A stretch of DNA of 64,000 nt from Sabellastarte sp. h YS-2021 (taxonomy: Eukaryota > Annelida > Polychaeta > Sabellida > Sabellidae). Of the stretch, positions 46,601 through 49,620 are shown in pieces (within the stretch, counting starts at the first letter, position 1; each line of letters opens with the position of its first letter). Below the pieces are notes generated by a model. That model worked only from the letters and a program-made list of their open reading frames with translations, was not told where the DNA came from and ran no database searches. The DNA lies in the NCBI GenBank assembly GCA_964017235.1, contig OZ024928.1:89399566-89463565 (forward strand), given 5' to 3'. A program made the position numbers and the translations under genes.

Positions 46601-48363
46601 CCTGAATTAAACCGTATTTTATCTTTCGTAATATAAAATATAGTTACATAATGTGTTTGTTCAAGTATTTGTATATTTTCAGGCATGTGCTTACAAAATT
46701 GGGCAAATGAAATTAAAACAGCTGAGACGAAAAGCTTCAGATGCCTTAGGTACTTATGACTAAAATACTTCTTGGCCCAAGTCACAAAGATGGGGTTGTT
46801 ATCATACCCTGTACAATCAAGGTAGTGCTACCTGCAGGCATGAAATTCTATTGGTCTTACAGGCCAAACACCTTGAATTTTTATCAAATTTCTAGAAAAT
46901 CTGTACAACCATTAGTTCTGGAGCTGATTAGATTTGAACAATTTCCAGCAAAATCTGTTGCCGTGGTAACTTCAAATTTTTGTGTATCTTCAGACTTAAA
47001 CACAAAGGTTAACTTTCCTATTTGAAGTGCCTGTGCTACAGACAAAATGCTTTGCAAGATTTCCATCTTAGTTTCTGGAAATGTATGCAACCTTCAGCTG
47101 TAGACTTGAATTTGTTTTGGCCATCATGATGGTGAATTCTTATCAGAATTGACTTTAGTGCCAAAAATCAATCTACTGTCTTTATCTCCATGTATCTTTA
47201 TCTCCATCATATCATATAGCTGTGAATAAAGAACTGCTATCTCCAGGACTAGCCATCTTTAGAAAATTCATTGCATATACTGGCATTCATGAATAACTAG
47301 CCATTTTCAAGGGCATTTAGTGAATATACCTTGTCTAAAGTAAGTTGTAATGGTCTTATGAATTGTATACTTGTATTCTGTTTAAACTATAAAATTAATA
47401 TAAACTTTTATAATGGTTAAAATATTCTTGAATATCATTTACTGTTAATTTGTTAACTTTTTCCATGATTTTATTGGCTTAATGAATAATTTTAGTTTTG
47501 TGTGCCCATGAACATTTTTGTATGTAACTTAGTTCTCCTCATTGCAGAGTGTAGCATAACTGTCACGCATTTATGACCTTTTAAATGATATAAATAAATG
47601 CATTATGATCAGTGTTGGGACGATTAGACATGTGCTCGCTTAATTGGTGATAGTGTACAATTGCAGTCAGTCATTGTCTTTTTCCAATAATAAAATTTTC
47701 AGCTTCAAACTTACCTTTTTAATGTACCTCAATATCCACATATTTTTAAAATATTTTTGGCATTATTATGTGATAAATGGACCCATTTGTCAAGAAATTG
47801 AAGTTTGCTTATATCTACTTCAATATTTACAGCAAGTGGGTATTTTTGGTAGATACTAAATGTCAGAACACTGTTATTCTTATTGGATTGATGTATACTT
47901 CATCCCAGAAAGTGTTTCTTAAATAATGAGCAATAATGGAGGAAAATAATCGATTAAGGGTTGATCATCGGTCGAAAAAATGGACAAATAAATGACCATA
48001 AAAGTTGGGAGGCAGGTCCCATTATTAATTGTGATGATATACATGTAATGGATAAAGAAAATGTTGTGCCGTATTAATAACATTGAAATCATTTGAATTA
48101 CAGTCAGTAGAGATAAGCAGGGCAGCAAGAAATGAGTGTTAGCACTTTTACTACATAACTTGGTTCTGGAAATATTTATTGAAAATTTTTTAAAAAAATT
48201 TTAAACTACTGTAATATTCAAATTTTAAATGAGTGTGTTTTGACATTTTCCAGGAGATAAGTTCAATGTCAAGGATTTCCATGAAGTTTGCTTGAAGTGC
48301 CTTCACTGTCCCATCAACATATTAGAGCTACTGGTGGATCGGTACATCAAAAGCAATAAATAA
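5612..48363 (+). CDS. DUF885-family protein gene, 17 exons (spliced, 596 aa)
   Basis: Joined exons: 5612-5682, 15888-16020, 16536-16669, 18621-18750, 19336-19404, 20411-20605, 31697-31864, 32529-32615, 33171-33265, 33492-33608, 37725-37785, 39212-39322, 41025-41092, 41920-41991, 43243-43345, 46683-46749, 48254-48363. Phases agree at every junction and give 596 codons plus TAA. The product matches DUF885 over its whole length: an N-terminal helical part (ELFETFWSWRMKEWPEFAT), FQGYLYP, GSRPGVYFVN, the signature HEGEPGHH (411-418), TAYVEGWGLYCEYLG with Glu457, RACRLVADTGIH and RYITMPGQACAYKIG. The family is common in bacteria and occurs in some invertebrates; its His/Glu motif looks like a zinc-metalloprotease site, but no reaction is assigned here. 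No signal peptide or membrane segment is visible. The start is the first ATG of exon 1; the frame stays open upstream of it (5,597-5,611), so an earlier coding exon is possible. Confidence 0.85.
6520..7256 (+). repeat. 169-bp-type monomers, left part of A1 array
   Basis: Four to five monomers, each with TATCTCCTTAACCGTGCGAG, TTTCGTCGAAATTTTCGACC, ACAGGGTATCTAAGGAATG, CCCTCCCCAAAAATGGCGGC and GCCAAAAATGGC. They are more diverged, with one unit truncated near 6,780, than those of the 21.2-26.3 kb array. The array is cut at 7,256 by the DIRS element and resumes at 14,872. Confidence 0.9.
7276..7448 (+). repeat. Left inverted terminal repeat of DIRS copy 2
   Basis: Reverse complement of 14,657-14,830 with few mismatches. 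Landmarks are CCTATCCAATGGACAATAGC, CCGGTCGGCGCGGACCGGCC, TACTTCCTTCCTGTCTAGAC and GACGTCATAGCATCTTTTTC. The GTCTAGAC and TGACGTCA palindromes lie here; the latter is a CRE-type octamer that could act in the promoter (inference). Confidence 0.9.
7609..8940 (+). CDS. DIRS gag-like protein, N-terminal part (frame 1)
   Basis: This is ORF1 of the element, 443 codons starting MMAGYDSHTF. The N-terminus has clustered cysteines at residues 11, 14, 24, 32 and 35 (CARC, DCLHC), suggesting a zinc-binding motif. A long low-complexity Lys/Ser/Asp/Pro region follows. Gag-like ORF1 proteins of DIRS elements have this make-up and are presumed to bind RNA or package it. Toward the end, the phrase RTAKSQSKWYSLHSEV still looks native, but the last ~25 codons look out of frame. 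The natural reading continues in the next frame from about 8,850-8,900, so a frameshift mutation breaks the gene there. Confidence 0.7.
   Translation: MMAGYDSHTFCARCRDKKKGKDPCVEKEGADCLHCNALTPEQLVHLSTPSYQIKKEKRESKSSTPAKKSSTDSTLSPTLVDPSLVTVMGVVDGQSTSRSPGLSDQPVEKKKKKEDKKASSEKSVKADKSVKSSSHRTSSTSSTDQKLEVMEQKWSDRLNRLEALLLSKSLDRPQEPVFTTVKVAPTHAPPASVSTEPFLKPTDQPVHRPPTSTLPATDPASSATASQAGSDVSPPFQPPGISSVSDRPTVKKHVPGTLDVTRKDTSSSDSDVDSITSDRPPVDLFPEEGELSDEQDVSLTDPDQSLSEEQSYRETMRGIRSYMGWSHIPDMDSGTKSSDDNPFAGPKMQTPGKVSVALPTDEWLCSKLSKLNLTLTQGYPSRTTEAGTLQRDQFVRTAKSQSKWYSLHSEVKTDSSDSQVLEYGFLQAEQYLPENSPTSRHRL
8789..9411 (+). pseudogene. DIRS gag-like protein, middle part (frame 2)
   Basis: Continuation of gag in the next frame, with native-looking sequence from about LNSTYLRIARQAGIAS through NQAAGFNRCLLKVQQ to EEDIAALDRNRS. 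The 5' start of this frame overlaps ORF1 and is not a real start. The frame is cut at 9,411 by the Ginger1-like insertion; its last native codons are CGT TCC G. The rest of gag lies at 10,770-10,949. Confidence 0.65.
10101..10577 (-). CDS. Ulp1-like (C48) cysteine protease domain of the Ginger1-like element
   Basis: 158-codon ORF. Visible motifs: ETRHHWIASAV with the catalytic His of Ulp1-type proteases, LFIFDSF with the acidic residue, and a Gln-Cys pair in TQQLGVKECGLFAIAFI, followed by FRIHQKEMRNHFIAYIEARD and a basic C-terminus. The His-Asp-Gln-Cys order fits clan CE. In Ginger1 transposases this domain lies C-terminal to the integrase; here only that end remains. Upstream sequence (10,578-10,700) is a poly-G tract and subterminal repeats, with no integrase. 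The ATG at 10,577 may be an internal Met of the former larger protein. Whether it is expressed is unknown. Confidence 0.72.
   Translation of the reverse strand: MKFPKMNGLQSTLFVKSPHHCQKISTDVASVQFIHQETRHHWIASAVMDSELFIFDSFLSTNGLIKETVSVLENIYGSFGQYITTDVTQQLGVKECGLFAIAFITALCHGQQPEDFRIHQKEMRNHFIAYIEARDIKPFPATKKRQRKPLKRWSMPQL
10626..10659 (+). repeat. Poly-G tract (34 G)
   Basis: An uninterrupted run of 34 G between GAAGT and TAAAG, inside the Ginger1-like element. Its exact length may be affected by sequencing. Long G runs can form quadruplexes and are unstable. Confidence 0.9.
10770..10949 (+). pseudogene. DIRS gag-like protein, C-terminal part after the insertion
   Basis: Reading from the restored codon GGC gives a basic tail: SVYKKGRYHPYEKHDKKPD, RPAWKNISS, RRGKGKYQY and RPAKGQQSYK, followed by TAA at 10,947-10,949. 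It is frame-compatible with 8,789-9,411 once the insert and one CCGG are removed, so it is the true gag C-terminus. Confidence 0.75.
10873..14148 (+). CDS. DIRS tyrosine recombinase ORF (long, overlaps RT ORF)
   Basis: The frame is open for 1,091 codons from an ATG at 10,873. An upstream ATG at 10,711 lies in the inserted transposon and is rejected. A Cys-rich stretch (KICEKCFLCHS, LCSTCNKCQKCC, about 11,119-11,200) is followed by about 1.7 kb overlapping the RT/RNase H frame. The recombinase domain lies from about 13,000: SVYEAKWAIFTKWC, LALGSGERRSEIHAW with the catalytic Arg codon at 13,549, AHDVRAFAAS with His 13,948 and Arg 13,957, and CHWKSHNTFTQF with Trp 14,026. The expected nucleophile Tyr in FYLKDV is Ser (TCT, 14,056-14,058). 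Overlapping RT and recombinase frames are typical of DIRS-1. The enzyme would integrate a circular intermediate; this copy should be inactive. Confidence 0.8.
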   Translation: MANTVEGKESTSTPPDQPRASSLINNSHCITLVQARLLAGSSSQTIDNSLNVKPLVVTNVHTAPGLSQRKEISLLSERKYIKICEKCFLCHSIVLCSTCNKCQKCCLKSACRGQTSKLLANLAGSRGRSENSSNPERRLHPSLSDPAKSYKVSHCRKPLCQSPQEQLPVGGITSAYGQKCSRTGPQSNISGVFQSTLSSSKTQQQMEANTGSKQTKPFPQGGEIQNGDTGNHQNIPPTRGVGHLSRLQGYLLPHSNTGTIQEIPKISCPGPDLPIQGVAHWSVHSAHGVHCFSKRGETHGHTQGYKNPPVPRRLVGESQIPRNLSPSHPNPGQNVPGPRLVGEFRKIRAGTQAGLRLCRLPVRSQVRPGQTDPEPVAKPSGQDTSTSVIIGLSGPTIHVPDRPPNSHRETSSPRPTAHETPTVASQKQLEGTRISREDYPSPKNPAPSLTMVARRRQCASRSTITPSKACSADIYRRIKRRVGRSLKRVHCKRILVSAGKQAAHKLSGTQSSVSSPQRVPRPLCRQNSSSGNRQYYSGSLHKQGRRHEVGPTVCPTVENLDLVFPATSDSKSPAHPRPSKCDSRQAIQAGSDHANRVVPPSGSFSTNMQPMALASNRSICHEVQPQVTSVCLSSTGLPGCSSGCTYSAMGRSGCIRLPTDRHIGQSGGEATGLPVQETYSDCPGVAQHALVLGPSDHVQSGPSQPAQPAQSANTALQSDPSQKSDKSKSPCLAPRATTIKEQGFSEAVAARIEAPQRRSTRSVYEAKWAIFTKWCVTNQVDFRAPPVKSVADFLMYLFEDKKLQPSTIDGYRSAIADKLGPTKVNISKDDNLTRLLESFHRDRPKGRRGIPSWNLSLVLHQLTKAPFEPLREASLKHLTFKTVFLLALGSGERRSEIHAWQHKNIRHQSDWSKVSLFPSPSFLSKNQLAKEGPESVAPVVIPALAPTLDKSLKSDRSLCPVRALRYYLDRTSDLRQRKELVFVSFKKGFDKDISPATISSWIKQTVILCYELSDQQAHTLHQIKAHDVRAFAASKAFQSGVSLEQILAACHWKSHNTFTQFSLKDVAWADSELYHLGPVVAAQQIHQQTGT
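11123..13234 (+). CDS. DIRS reverse transcriptase / RNase H with methyltransferase-like region
   Basis: 703-codon ORF in frame 2. The RT region runs from about GARLQNFWQTW (11,210): LFLVPKPNNKWRPILDLS, SVDFKDTYFHIP (first catalytic Asp codon 11,609) and QYLDDWL (Asp pair 11,807-11,812). RNase H follows: QIFTDASKEGWGAHL (Asp 12,299), NYLELKAVFLAL, ATDNTTVVAYIN (Asp 12,470) and HIPGHLNVIADKLS. Then comes WPQIDLFATRFNHKLPQF, VDALTLPW, DAYAFPP and APGWPNMPWFWDL, resembling the Dam-like methyltransferase domain reported in DIRS elements. All key RT and RNase H acidic residues are present, so this ORF looks intact although its element is broken. The N-terminal ~30 codons overlap the Cys-rich stretch of the other frame, and the true start is unsure. 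Confidence 0.88.
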   Translation: MKSASCVIPLSYVQPVTSVKNVASNLPVGARLQNFWQTWLDLGAGPKIVQILREGYTLPFRTRPNLTRSPTVVSRYVNPHRNSYLLEALHQLMDKNAVELVHNQTSLGFFNRLFLVPKPNNKWRPILDLSKLNLFLKVEKFKMETPETIRTSLQQGEWVTSVDFKDTYFHIPIQEQSRKYLRFHVQGRTYQFKALPIGLSTAPMEFTVLAKEVKLMAIHKGIRIHQYLDDWLVRARSQETCLHHTQILVKMCQDLGWLVNLEKSELEPKQVFDFVGYQFDLRSGRVRPTPNRWQSLQDKIQVLLLLSACPVRQFMSLIGLLTATEKQVHLGRLHMRPLQWHLKNNWRVPESLGKIIPLPRTLHPHLQWWLDEDNVLQGQPLHPVRHALQIFTDASKEGWGAHLNESTARGSWSVPESKLHINYLELKAVFLALKEFQDLCVDKIVLVATDNTTVVAYINKEGGMRSGPLCALLWRILTWCSQRQVTLKARHIPGHLNVIADKLSRLGQTMQTEWSLLPEVFQQICNQWHWPQIDLFATRFNHKLPQFVSPVPDSLAVAVDALTLPWDDLDAYAFPPTAILGKVVEKLLDSPCKRLILIAPGWPNMPWFWDLVTMSSQDPLSLPNLPSLLTQPFNQIPHRNLTNLNLHAWLLEPQQSKNRASLRQWQQELRPLKEDLPDQSMRQSGPFLQSGASLIRWTSGHHL
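14502..14598 (+). repeat. Internal complementary region of DIRS copy 2
   Basis: Left half (14,502-14,541) is the reverse complement of the outer left end 7,257-7,296; right half (about 14,538-14,598) is the reverse complement of the outer right end 14,816-14,871. Together they read as the joined ends of the element, as in DIRS-1. This is strong support for the class and for both element borders. Confidence 0.9.
14657..14830 (+). repeat. Right inverted terminal repeat of DIRS copy 2
   Basis: Reverse complement of the left repeat at 7,276-7,448. The right side has an extra outer segment (14,831-14,871, AT-rich) absent from the left, as is usual in DIRS elements, which have non-identical ends. 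Confidence 0.9.
14872..15600 (+). repeat. 169-bp-type monomers, right part of A1 array
   Basis: Four to five diverged monomers continuing the array interrupted at 7,256. The last units are shortened (TTTGCCTTAACTGTGCAAAATAG), as at the ends of the A2 and A3 arrays, and pass into the shared 3' unique part starting CCAACCAATGCAAAAAGGCA. Confidence 0.88.
15888..16020 (+). CDS. DUF885 gene exon 2
   Basis: Acceptor GTTAACAG|T, donor CAT|GTGAGA. Encodes residues 24-68, including AQELFETFWSWRMKEWPEF, which matches the conserved start of the DUF885 domain. Phase 2 start, phase 0 end. Confidence 0.88.
16536..16669 (+). CDS. DUF885 gene exon 3 (GC donor)
   Basis: Acceptor AAATTACAG|G; the donor is GG|GCAAGT, a GC-AG intron. 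Encodes residues 69-112 plus two bases of Gly113. Only the GC donor joins in frame to give FQGYLYP across the junction; the nearby GT alternative shifts the frame. Confidence 0.85.
16761..17915 (+). mobile_element. Family D minisatellite element, with a nested second 5' end
   Basis: Starts with left arm AGGCGGGTTGCG and a partner arm CCAACC.GCCT, then GTCTGTCCGT simple repeats. About six 168-bp units follow (CGTTTCCGGACTCTAACTTT, CAAATTCAAACTTCACAGGG, ATAGCTAGGTTCCTTTCG). A second complete 5' hairpin occurs at 17,530-17,558, so two copies are stacked or one was internally duplicated. The 3' arm CGCAACCCGCCT (17,879-17,890) is a perfect complement of the 5' left arm; the end is CTCTTG before TTT. 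Minus-strand ORFs across it are repeat translations, not genes. Confidence 0.7.
18160..18390 (+). mobile_element. Family B fragment, degraded
   Basis: CTATATCTCAGAAACCATAAGG, GTAAGTTGATACATGGTAGG and ACATTGGTTGGG match the family B unit at 51.5-52.7 kb, followed by GGATTGCTGCAACTGATTAT and GGGGCATCTCTGATG from its 3' part. Old, internally deleted copy. Confidence 0.55.
18621..18750 (+). CDS. DUF885 gene exon 4
   Basis: Acceptor TTTACAG|G, donor AACAGG|GTATGT. Encodes residues 113-156: YLYPVTYQEGIQIDFEQLSS through KDYENYLTRMKAIPNR, a well-conserved DUF885 segment. Confidence 0.9.
19336..19404 (+). CDS. DUF885 gene exon 5
   Basis: Acceptor CACTTGCAG|A, donor TCTG|GTAAGC; 23 codons (residues 157-179), IASDIVVMKEGVKLGKMPHM. 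In phase 0 at both ends. Confidence 0.87.
20411..20605 (+). CDS. DUF885 gene exon 6
   Basis: Acceptor TTTCCCACAG|A, donor GAAAAT|GTAAGG; 65 codons (residues 180-244), KGVFEQCDKL, TTLWDPFRVFPDAV and IEKEIMPAFTKLRIFIEN. Confidence 0.9.
20801..26520 (+). mobile_element. Family A element A2 with a 5 kb minisatellite core
   Basis: 5' hairpin TATGTCCACCCCCC / GGGGGGTGGATATA, then about ten GTCCGATGTCC/GTCCGGCGTCC units, a unique 5' part to about 21,250, and about 30 monomers. The 3' part (26,294-26,519) holds the ACACATGATAATGTGT hairpin and CTATTTCTAG end. It lies in the 11.1 kb intron 20,606-31,696. No protein gene. Confidence 0.75.
21260..26300 (+). repeat. Array of about 30 monomers of 169 bp (some 161 bp)
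   Basis: GCCAAAAATGGC recurs at 21,363, 21,532, 21,701, 21,870, 22,031, 22,200 and so on to about 26,220. Spacing is 169 bp, with recurring 161-bp units that lack TTCGAATT. Variants recur in blocks: 21,966-22,971 is nearly identical to 22,972-23,977 at a 1,006-bp offset for several units. Outer units are diverged, inner units nearly identical, as expected from unequal exchange. Open frames on both strands shift every unit because 169 is not a multiple of three. Confidence 0.95.
26876..30145 (+). mobile_element. Family E element E1 (3.27 kb, Helentron-like)
   Basis: 5' left arm TATCCCCAGAC (26,878-26,888) and imperfect partner GTCGGGGATA (26,893-26,902), then a CGCCGCCGCC simple repeat. About five units of ~350 bp follow (landmark ACTTGGAAATGGTAAGTCT at 27,661, 28,012 and 28,362), then a unique 3' part to GTCTGGGGATA (30,107-30,117) and a CTAGT end. 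The empty site in A1 (GAGTAATTAATTAAAT) shows insertion between two T bases with no duplication. Its internal landmarks recur at 55.7 and 60.6 kb. No transposase ORF. Confidence 0.78.
30190..31070 (+). repeat. 169-bp-type monomers of A3
   Basis: Five to six diverged monomers, some lacking the TTCGAATT segment, matching the A1 and A2 units. Truncation of the last unit is the same as in A1 and A2. Confidence 0.88.
31301..31430 (+). mobile_element. Family B 3' end fragment
   Basis: GTTCTGAAAGTCTTGTGAAC, TATATCTCATGGTGTTCA and CGGGCTGTGGGTACAGGCAT match the 3' ends of the family B copies at 53.1 and 62.6 kb. A3 appears to have inserted into it; the matching 5' part is not evident. Confidence 0.55.
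31697..31864 (+). CDS. DUF885 gene exon 7
   Basis: Acceptor GTCCCTTTAG|G, donor GAAGAG|GTGAGC; 56 codons (residues 245-300), DYMPNCRAKEGVSSLEGGTE and LNLSAEEVHKIGRQEVYRIR, matching the family's LPGG..YY and T.EEIHELG..EV.RI pattern. Confidence 0.92.
32529..32615 (+). CDS. DUF885 gene exon 8
   Basis: Acceptor GTTAACAG|G, donor TCAAAG|GTATAT; 29 codons (residues 301-329), VMKKIGYQGEFREFLHHLRT through FYYDSK. Phase 0 at both ends. Confidence 0.9.
33171..33265 (+). CDS. DUF885 gene exon 9
   Basis: Acceptor ATTTTTCAG|G, donor CTTGT|GTATGT (phase 2). Residues 330-360 and part of Val361: EELLEGFRDICYNKIRPKLS through FHKIPESKLV. Confidence 0.9.
33492..33608 (+). CDS. DUF885 gene exon 10
   Basis: Acceptor TTCACCCCAG|C, donor ATGTG|GTAAGG. 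Residues 361-399 and part of Cys400: IDEVPESRPNAPLAYYMAGT and DGSRPGVYFVNASRLDM, the conserved segment just before the HEGxPGHH motif. Confidence 0.92.
33645..35029. mobile_element. Possible DNA element with short CTAGGGTTG termini
   Basis: CTAGGGTTGGCACATCAG on the left and its near-inverse ACATGCACAGCAACCCTAG on the right enclose the 131-bp tandem repeats. The inverted match is only about ten bases and no target duplication is seen, so the borders are tentative. No ORF. Confidence 0.3.
33930..34498 (+). repeat. 131-bp tandem repeat, about four copies
   Basis: CAAGGAAATC recurs at 34,051, 34,182, 34,313 and 34,444. Each unit holds CTGTGTCCTCATATCTTCTC, GAATATTAATGACTTGGGTG and GTGAGTTCTCGAGTTTAAAT. 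Units are almost identical. It lies in the intron 33,609-37,724. Confidence 0.92.
35444..36330. mobile_element. MITE with CAGTGTTCGCTCTCG inverted ends
   Basis: Left end CAGTGTTCGCTCTCG and right end CGAGAGCGAACACTG are perfect inverted repeats of 15 bp. CTGGTG flanks both sides (35,438-35,443 and 36,331-36,336), a probable 6-bp target duplication. Internally, a ~220-bp segment (CACGGAAATCTCG.GAGAATACC to the GTACGTCGTC and CCGATAATAGACGAAT landmarks) is tandemly duplicated. CAGTG termini recall hAT elements, but these usually make 8-bp duplications. No ORF. Confidence 0.65.
36841..36942. repeat. Three-arm hairpin repeat
   Basis: GGAACTCAAGCCCTTTCTTC (36,841-36,860) is followed by GAAGAAAGGGGCTTGAGTTC (about 36,881-36,900), its near-perfect inverse, and then by GAAACTCAAGCCCCTTTCTT (36,918 on), a third arm in the first orientation. 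A small ACATTTG-T-CAAATGT hairpin lies between arms two and three. The middle arm could pair with either neighbour. Confidence 0.75.
37725..37785 (+). CDS. DUF885 gene exon 11 (HEGEPGHH motif)
   Basis: Acceptor TTTTTTTCAG|C, donor TTTCAG|GTAAGT. Residues 400-420: CPKYDMMTLSLHEGEPGHHF. It carries the family's His/Glu signature, His411-Glu412 and His417-His418, likely metal ligands and a general base by analogy with zinc peptidases. Confidence 0.93.
37861..38684. mobile_element. Foldback-type element with long inverted ends
   Basis: The left end, TGTCACAGTGGAGACTCTGA and TTCAGGGGAATCGGCTGTTC, is inverted at the right as TGATTCCCCTGAATT and GTCTCCACTGTGACA. The arms run about 170 bp, and each contains further inverted CCACTAGTGG and TCCCC/GGGGAA motifs. 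The middle is AT-rich and unique. No ORF; target duplication not clear. Confidence 0.65.
39212..39322 (+). CDS. DUF885 gene exon 12
   Basis: Acceptor CATTTTACAG|G, donor GTGGAG|GTAAAT; 37 codons (residues 421-457), GMYAVEMKGEPSFRQFLED and GRFPIHTAYVE. It ends on Glu457 of the conserved EGW motif. Confidence 0.92.
39454..40493. mobile_element. Possible DNA element with diverged inverted ends
   Basis: CCCCTTTCACACTACAAGCC and TATACCACATGG at the left roughly match the inverse of the right end (CCTCTTTCATGTTACAGGCG, then TATAACCCACAG). The inverted similarity is about 70% over 40 bp. No duplication or ORF is clear. Confidence 0.35.
41025..41092 (+). CDS. DUF885 gene exon 13
   Basis: Acceptor GAATTTTAG|G, donor TCATT|GTAAGT. 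Residues 458-479 and part of Leu480: GWGLYCEYLGNEMGLYKDDL, the strongly conserved EGWxLYxExLGxExGxY block. Confidence 0.93.
41920..41991 (+). CDS. DUF885 gene exon 14
   Basis: Acceptor ATTTACAAG|G, donor TTTGG|GTAAGT. Residues 480-503 and part of Gly504: FGHLSFEMHRACRLVADTGI followed by HCF. Matches the family's L..E..RA.RLVVDTGIH segment. Confidence 0.92.
43243..43345 (+). CDS. DUF885 gene exon 15
   Basis: Acceptor GCGTTTCAG|T, donor GGACAG|GTAAGA. Residues 504-538: WSFEKARLLFLENTSLSEPF and NNEVKRYITMPGQ, the conserved EVxRYxxxPGQ block. Confidence 0.93.
44535..44931. mobile_element. hAT-like MITE, 397 bp, 8-bp target duplication
   Basis: The ends TAAGGCTGCGACCGGGTGG and CCACCCGTCACAGCCTTA are imperfect inverted repeats. 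GATAGTAG flanks both sides (44,527-44,534 and 44,932-44,939). An exact 8-bp duplication is typical of hAT elements. No transposase. Confidence 0.78.
45118..45938. mobile_element. Tigger/pogo-like MITE copy 1
   Basis: Ends CAGTAGAACCTCGAATATCC and its inverse GGATAATCGAGGTTCTACTG, flanked by TA on both sides (45,116-45,117 and 45,939-45,940). These termini are typical of pogo/Tigger elements of the Tc1-mariner group. No transposase ORF. A related copy in the opposite orientation lies at 56,177-56,987. Confidence 0.85.
46683..46749 (+). CDS. DUF885 gene exon 16
   Basis: Acceptor TATTTTCAG|G, donor CTTAG|GTACTT. Residues 539-560 and part of Gly561: ACAYKIGQMKLKQLRRKASD, the family's QALAYKIGxxxIxxLRxxA block. 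Confidence 0.92.
48254..48363 (+). CDS. DUF885 gene exon 17 (last coding exon)
   Basis: Acceptor ATTTTCCAG|G. Residues 561-596: DKFNVKDFHEVCLKCLHCPI through ELLVDRYIKSNK, then TAA at 48,361-48,363. FDxxxFHxxxLxxGxxPxxxLExxV is the usual DUF885 end, so the C-terminus is complete. Confidence 0.92.
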
Positions 48364-49620
48364 GTAAACCTTCTGTCCACAGTTTTCATTGGATAGTCAG
48401 CATGTTTGAACACATCAGATTGGTTAAAAGTTTGAAGATTCTGGTTGTATTCTGGTCTCATGTTGCCATTAACATAGAGAGTGATGTGATGGTACATGTT
48501 AAGCATAGGTTACTGAAATATTTGGGAAAAATAATGGACTTTTCATGATTAATTGAGTTCAGTTCTGTGAATTATGAGCAAAACTGGGAAAAATTGTGTT
48601 GACCAAAAATCTATCCAATATTGTAACAGGTGGCAGTTGAGATGTAAATGGTGCTTATGATCTTATACGTGAAATAATGGACTTATTTGATTGTGGGTTA
48701 TATGTCTACTGTACTAACCTGAAATTGGCAAAGCTTAAAAACTATATATAGTTGAATGTTGTGATATATTCACATGCTTCTTGTATTATGTGCCCAAACA
48801 GCAGGACCATAAATTTTTTCTTAGTATATATTTACAGACAAGACCCTTCAGTCAGAAAGTCGAAGAGATTTTGTAAAACTTCTCTGCTATAAATTTAGTG
48901 TTCAGTCAATTATTGAAGATGTTAGTTATCTCATTTGGCTTAACTTACATAAAATGCATTAATATGTGTGTCCCCAAAAAGATAAACACCGTAATTGTCT
49001 TAAAACACCTCAGCAGGCAGGGCTTCAGTTGGTGCCAGGCATGTATTAGTAATATGTATGTTGTTTTGAATGTGGATAACCATTGAATGTATACATTAAA
49101 CAATTGAATGTATAGATTCAATAGACAAATCATTCAATGTGTATATTTAGTGGCTAAGCTGTCAAATGTATAGACTCAATGGCTACAATGGCAAGAAAAA
49201 TACATGTGTTTACTTTCTGGACGAAAAACCATTTGGATTTTTTTTAACCAATTTCATATGAGCAATGAAATGTGAATGTTAAATTCTATTGTATAATGAA
49301 TAAAGATACTTTGTTGAATCTGTATTTTCAATTATGGAACTTTGTGAAAGGAAATCTGAAATGAATATATTACAGTTCATGATTTTTTACTTGTATTGTT
49401 TTAACAGTTTTATAGCCTCTTCAAAGAAAATACGATATACTAATGTACACGAGAATCCATATTTTTGTTTATAGTTTTATTCTGAAATGGAATGGCAAGA
49501 GATTGTATTTCATGAAAATATTGTGTGAAAATATTCTGGGAATATGGGCAACACATGAACAGAGAAACTCATGATAACCAACTGAAACCACAAATAAAAA
49601 TTGCTAAAGTATACAGATAA
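48364..49620 (+). other. Probable 3' UTR and downstream DNA of the DUF885 gene
   Basis: AT-rich, no repeats recognised and no other gene. Candidate poly(A) signals AATAAA occur overlapping the stop (48,353) and at 49,299-49,304. The second would give a 3' UTR of about 0.95 kb. Which is used cannot be told from sequence. Confidence 0.4.
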
